Shown here: positions 6,515 through 8,902 of the stretch, piece by piece | How the letters are laid out: each line of letters opens with the position of its first letter | How positions within the stretch are numbered: position 1 is the first letter of the stretch | Source of the DNA: an uncultured Clostridium sp. | GTDB lineage: Bacteria; Cyanobacteriota; Vampirovibrionia; Gastranaerophilales; Gastranaerophilaceae | Reading direction: 5' to 3' | Assembly (NCBI GenBank): GCA_958449715.1 | Contig: CAUDIU010000071.1 | Span: forward strand, 1 to 8,902 | DNA: 8,902 nt | Position numbers and translations under genes: made by a program | Notes under the pieces: model-generated | What the model was told of the DNA's origin: nothing | Databases searched by the model: none | The model's input: the letters and a program-made list of their open reading frames with translations, nothing else

Positions 6515-6601
6515 AGAGAGGTGTCCGAGCGGTTTAAGGTGCAATCTTGGAAAGGTTGTGTGGGAGCAATTCCACCGAGGGTTCGAATCCCTTCCTCTCT
6601 G
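6515..6601 (+). tRNA. tRNA-Ser (anticodon GGA)
   Basis: This is a class II tRNA with a long variable arm. Acceptor AGAGAGG/CCTCTCT is perfect, the discriminator is G as expected for serine, the anticodon stem CAATC/GGTTG encloses loop TTGGAAA with anticodon GGA (reads TCC and TCT), the variable arm is GTGGGAGCAATTCCAC, and the T-arm is GAGGG/CCCTT around TTCGAAT. CCA is not encoded. T runs follow (6603-6608 and 6610-6614). It is divergent from aroA and only 31 bp ahead of the MFS gene; its promoter is not obvious. Confidence 0.95.
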
Positions 6602-6619
6602 ATTTTTTATTTTTAAATT

Positions 6620-6623
6620 AGGG
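6620..6623 (+). promoter_or_regulatory. Shine-Dalgarno of the MFS gene
   Basis: AGGG lies 9 nt before the ATG at 6633. An earlier ATG at 6628 opens only ATG-ATA-TGA, a two-codon frame overlapping the real start by 2 bp, and is not a gene. Confidence 0.55.
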
Positions 6624-6632
6624 AATTATGAT

Positions 6633-8180
6633 ATGAGTACGCAGTTTTTGACAATTGAACAAAATAAAAAAATCCCTGTTTGGCTAGTTGCTGTAACAAT
6701 TTTATTCCCGACTGCTTTTGCAATGTTAGCTACATCTGAGACAAACGTTGCTATTCCTCATATTGCAGGTTATTTTGGCGCAACTCTTGATGAAGCTAAT
6801 TGGGTTATTACAAGTTATATGGTTGCAAATGCAATTCTTTTACCTTTGACTGCTTGGTTTGAAAATTTAATGGGAAGGGTAAACTTTTTAAAAGTATTTA
6901 TTGCTATTTTTACTTTAGGTTCAATAATTTGTGCATTTGCTCCAAGCTTAAATATGATGGTGCTTGGTAGAGTAATTCAAGGTATTGGAGGCGGGCCTTT
7001 GATGCCTATTTCTCAAGCTATATTAATTTCAAGTTTCCCTTTTGAACAAAGAGGCCGAGCTATGGCATTGTTTGCTTTAGCTGTTATGGTGTCTTCAATT
7101 ATGGGACCTACAGTTGGAGGTTTTATTGTTGATAATTCAAGTTGGCAATGGATTTATTTAATGAATATTCCAGTTGGGATAATTTCTTGTTTTTTAATTC
7201 ATATGTTTATTCCCGAAAATCCTAATCGAGTTAAACCGAAAAAAGTTGATGTTATCGGATTTATTTTACTTGCTGTATGGTTATTTACAATGCAGGTAGT
7301 ATTGGATAAGGGTGAACAATATAACTGGTTTGATACAACTTGGGTGTGTTGGTTAAGCGGTATTTCATTTTTCTCATTTATATTCTTTGTTGTTTGGGAA
7401 ATTGAAAATAAAGATCCAATGGTAAATTTAAGAATTTTAAAAGATAAGAATTTTGCTATAGGTACATATTTAGGTGCGTTTGTAAATATGATTATTTATG
7501 TAACAATAGTTCTTTTACCTAAGTATTTACAAAGTATTATGGGATATACAGCTTATTTAGGCGGTTTATCTTTGGCACCTCGTGTTATATCTTGTCTTAT
7601 TATGTTATGTATAATTGATAAGTTGGTTGCAAAGATTGATAATAGAATTTTAATAGCTGTTGGATTTGTATTTATTGGTGTGTCGACTTTTTATTATACA
7701 AATTTGACTTTAATGACGTCATTTGGTTTTATTATTTTACCAAATATTCTTTTAGGGGTAGGGGTAATTTTAACATTTATTCCGATTTCCGGTCTTGTAT
7801 TAGGCACTTTGCCAAAATCAGAGTTGTCTAATGGTGCCGGATTACATAGCTTGGCAAAATGTGTTGCAACTGTATTAAGCATATCCTTGTCATCGACTAT
7901 GGTTGCGAGATTATCTCAAGTGCATCAAACTTATCTTGTAGGTAATTTAGCTTTGACAAATCCTGTATATTATCATAGATTATCTTTGATGACCCATAAA
8001 TTTATGAGCAGTTTGCCAGAATTTGCGGCAATGCATAAAGCTGGTGCTGTGTATTACAAGCAATTGATTGTGCAAGCTAAAATATTTGCTTATTCTGATG
8101 TCTTTGCTTTGTTTGCACTTGTGTCATTTTTTATGATTCCTTTAGGATTTTTGTTGAAAGTAAATTTGAAAAAATCTTAA
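6633..8180 (+). CDS. DHA2-family MFS drug exporter, EmrB-like, 14 TM
   Basis: The 515-aa product is an inner-membrane proton-driven exporter of the DHA2 (QacA/EmrB) type. About 14 hydrophobic segments are visible. Family signatures are NVAIPHIAG (38-46), WVITSYMVANAILLPLTAW (57-75, as in EmrB), motif B GRVIQGIGGGPLMP (112-125), FEQRGRAMA (137-145) and motif C MGPTVGGFIVDNSSWQWIYLMNIPVG (157-182). A long loop (about 427-480) comes before the last segment, as usual in EmrB. EmrB partners work with an EmrA adaptor and TolC; no adaptor gene is adjacent, and the TolC homologue in this window is 4.6 kb away on the other strand. In TM1 the usual LDxTIxNVA reads LATSETNVA, so the normal Asp is Ala and a Glu appears three residues later. 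The substrate is unknown. The gene follows tRNA-Ser after 31 bp and may share its transcript. Confidence 0.92.
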   Translation: MSTQFLTIEQNKKIPVWLVAVTILFPTAFAMLATSETNVAIPHIAGYFGATLDEANWVITSYMVANAILLPLTAWFENLMGRVNFLKVFIAIFTLGSIICAFAPSLNMMVLGRVIQGIGGGPLMPISQAILISSFPFEQRGRAMALFALAVMVSSIMGPTVGGFIVDNSSWQWIYLMNIPVGIISCFLIHMFIPENPNRVKPKKVDVIGFILLAVWLFTMQVVLDKGEQYNWFDTTWVCWLSGISFFSFIFFVVWEIENKDPMVNLRILKDKNFAIGTYLGAFVNMIIYVTIVLLPKYLQSIMGYTAYLGGLSLAPRVISCLIMLCIIDKLVAKIDNRILIAVGFVFIGVSTFYYTNLTLMTSFGFIILPNILLGVGVILTFIPISGLVLGTLPKSELSNGAGLHSLAKCVATVLSISLSSTMVARLSQVHQTYLVGNLALTNPVYYHRLSLMTHKFMSSLPEFAAMHKAGAVYYKQLIVQAKIFAYSDVFALFALVSFFMIPLGFLLKVNLKKS

Positions 8181-8193
8181 AAATCAGTATAAT
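8166..8193 (+). promoter_or_regulatory. Promoter of GNAT gene inside the MFS 3' end
   Basis: TTGAAA (8166-8171) lies 16 bp from a perfect TATAAT (8188-8193). The -35 box is within the last codons of the MFS gene and the -10 box is 8 bp past its stop. The GTG start of the acetyltransferase follows after exactly 6 nt (TGTTTT), which predicts a transcript beginning on the start codon. Confidence 0.6.
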
Positions 8194-8199
8194 TGTTTT

Positions 8200-8736
8200 G
8201 TGGAACAATATTTTGCAGAGTCTAAAAGATTGATATTTAGAAAAATGTCAGAAGCTGATTTTTCTGATATTGCTGAGATGCTTAAAAATCCTAATGTTAT
8301 GTACGCCTGGGAATATGTCTTTGATGATATTGATGTTTTACAGTGGATAAAAAAGAATAGAGAATATTATAAAAAATATGGATTAGGCTATTTTTTAGTT
8401 GTAGATAAGCAAAGTGGACAAGTTGTAGGGCAAATTGCATTGATGCCTGATTTTATAGATGGTAGAGAATATTATGAAATAGGGTATATTCTAAAAGAAA
8501 AGTTTTGGCATAACGGGTATGCTCTTGAAGGTGCAAAAACTATGATAGAGTTTGCTTTTAATAATTTAAAATTAGATAATATAATATTTGAAATTCGTCC
8601 TGAAAATTTTCAATCAATAAAAGTCGCAGAAAAGTGCGGAGCAGTTGTTACTGGAGAATTTGTAAAAAATGTTCGTGGTAAAAATATGAAACATTTGATT
8701 TATAGCATAAATAGTGAGATCTTAAAAAATTTATGA
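8200..8736 (+). CDS. GNAT family N-acetyltransferase (RimJ/RimL type)
   Basis: The 178-aa cytoplasmic protein should transfer acetyl from acetyl-CoA to an amine; the acceptor (protein N terminus, amino acid, small amine) is unknown. The Acetyltransf_3-type fold is seen from the start: SKRLIFRKMSEADF (8-21), then EIGYILKEKFWHNGYALEGAK (92-112) with the W-x-x-G-Y-A-x-E acetyl-CoA loop, and ENFQSIKVAEKCGAVVTGEF (134-153), the usual C-terminal N-x-x-S-x-x-x-x-x-K-x-G signature. The start is GTG; the next in-frame ATG (8245) would cut off the RLIFR strand that the family needs. There is no Shine-Dalgarno; a promoter ends 6 nt before GTG. Its stop overlaps the next gene's start as ATGA, so those two are probably translationally coupled. 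Confidence 0.9.
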   Translation: MEQYFAESKRLIFRKMSEADFSDIAEMLKNPNVMYAWEYVFDDIDVLQWIKKNREYYKKYGLGYFLVVDKQSGQVVGQIALMPDFIDGREYYEIGYILKEKFWHNGYALEGAKTMIEFAFNNLKLDNIIFEIRPENFQSIKVAEKCGAVVTGEFVKNVRGKNMKHLIYSINSEILKNL

Positions 8737-8902
8737 AAGAAAAGATAGATAATTATTTAAAGACTAGAGGGTTATTATTTTTTGTAATTTTTATTTGCGT
8801 AAATATTATTGCAGTTTTACCTGCTAATAATATTATAGTTGATATATTTTCTCATTTCAGATTGCAATATTTGATATTTAGTTTTTTATTTTTAGTTTTA
8901 TT
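8733..8902 (+). CDS. Membrane protein, N-terminal fragment (possibly EEP-superfamily)
   Basis: The ATG overlaps the GNAT stop by 4 bp (ATGA), and the frame stays open for 56 codons to the window edge. The start MKEKIDNYLKTRG is basic; residues 14-30 form one hydrophobic segment (LLFFVIFICVNIIAVL), and another begins at about 47 after IFSHFRLQYLIF. A pair of TM segments with SHFRLQY between them is what I recall from membrane-anchored endonuclease/exonuclease/phosphatase (EEP) superfamily proteins, but the catalytic domain would lie outside the window, so this is a guess. Existence of the gene is well supported by the overlap and the coherent membrane-protein composition; its function is not. 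Confidence 0.6.
   Translation, partial: MKEKIDNYLKTRGLLFFVIFICVNIIAVLPANNIIVDIFSHFRLQYLIFSFLFLVL

Noticed and set aside
7694..7882. Minus-strand 62-codon frame
   Set aside because: Antisense to the MFS gene; no independent support.

Overview
This strongly AT-rich window carries a compact, chromosome-like set of genes. A TolC-type outer-membrane protein implies a two-membrane (diderm) cell. Low GC, a class II EPSP synthase, short spacers with single interspersed tRNA genes, and a Q/N-rich membrane protein of unknown family would suit a gut non-photosynthetic cyanobacterial relative (Gastranaerophilales/Melainabacteria). That placement is inference from general character; no diagnostic marker is present. 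No transposase, phage gene, CRISPR array or other mobile element was seen.

Layout from left to right. (1) Minus strand: a tolC-like gene followed 26 bp downstream by the 5' part of a putative heavy-metal/manganese exporter that runs off the window edge; together they look like an export operon. (2) tRNA-Lys(CTT), minus strand, with a strong terminator. It is divergent from a plus-strand sugar-phosphate nucleotidyltransferase gene; the two promoters appear to share one palindromic -35 box. (3) A 153-bp spacer, a CAT-anticodon tRNA, and a 103-aa protein of unknown function with a perfect inverted repeat just upstream of its ribosome binding site. (4) A bidirectional terminator, then two minus-strand genes: a 351-aa protein with two likely membrane segments and no known family, and aroA (EPSP synthase, shikimate pathway). 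(5) Plus strand: tRNA-Ser(GGA), an EmrB-like 14-TM MFS exporter directly behind it, a RimJ/RimL-type GNAT acetyltransferase, and a membrane protein overlapping it by 4 bp that runs off the right edge.

The TolC homologue and the MFS exporter could in principle serve the same envelope-export system, but no periplasmic adaptor (HlyD/EmrA) gene is in view, so this is only a possibility. The other genes are unrelated housekeeping or accessory functions.

The most notable signal is in the start regions. Three genes (tolC, aroA, GNAT) have a -10-like hexamer ending exactly 6 nt before the start codon, and a fourth (nucleotidyltransferase) has TATAAT 9 nt before it, with no usable Shine-Dalgarno sequence. 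This predicts leaderless or nearly leaderless mRNAs. Two other genes here (the 103-aa protein and the MFS exporter) have ordinary Shine-Dalgarno sites. I see no clear previously undescribed multi-gene system; the candidates worth a second look are these start-site arrangements, the shared -35 box, the histidine-rich TolC tail beside a metal exporter, and the two unknown proteins.
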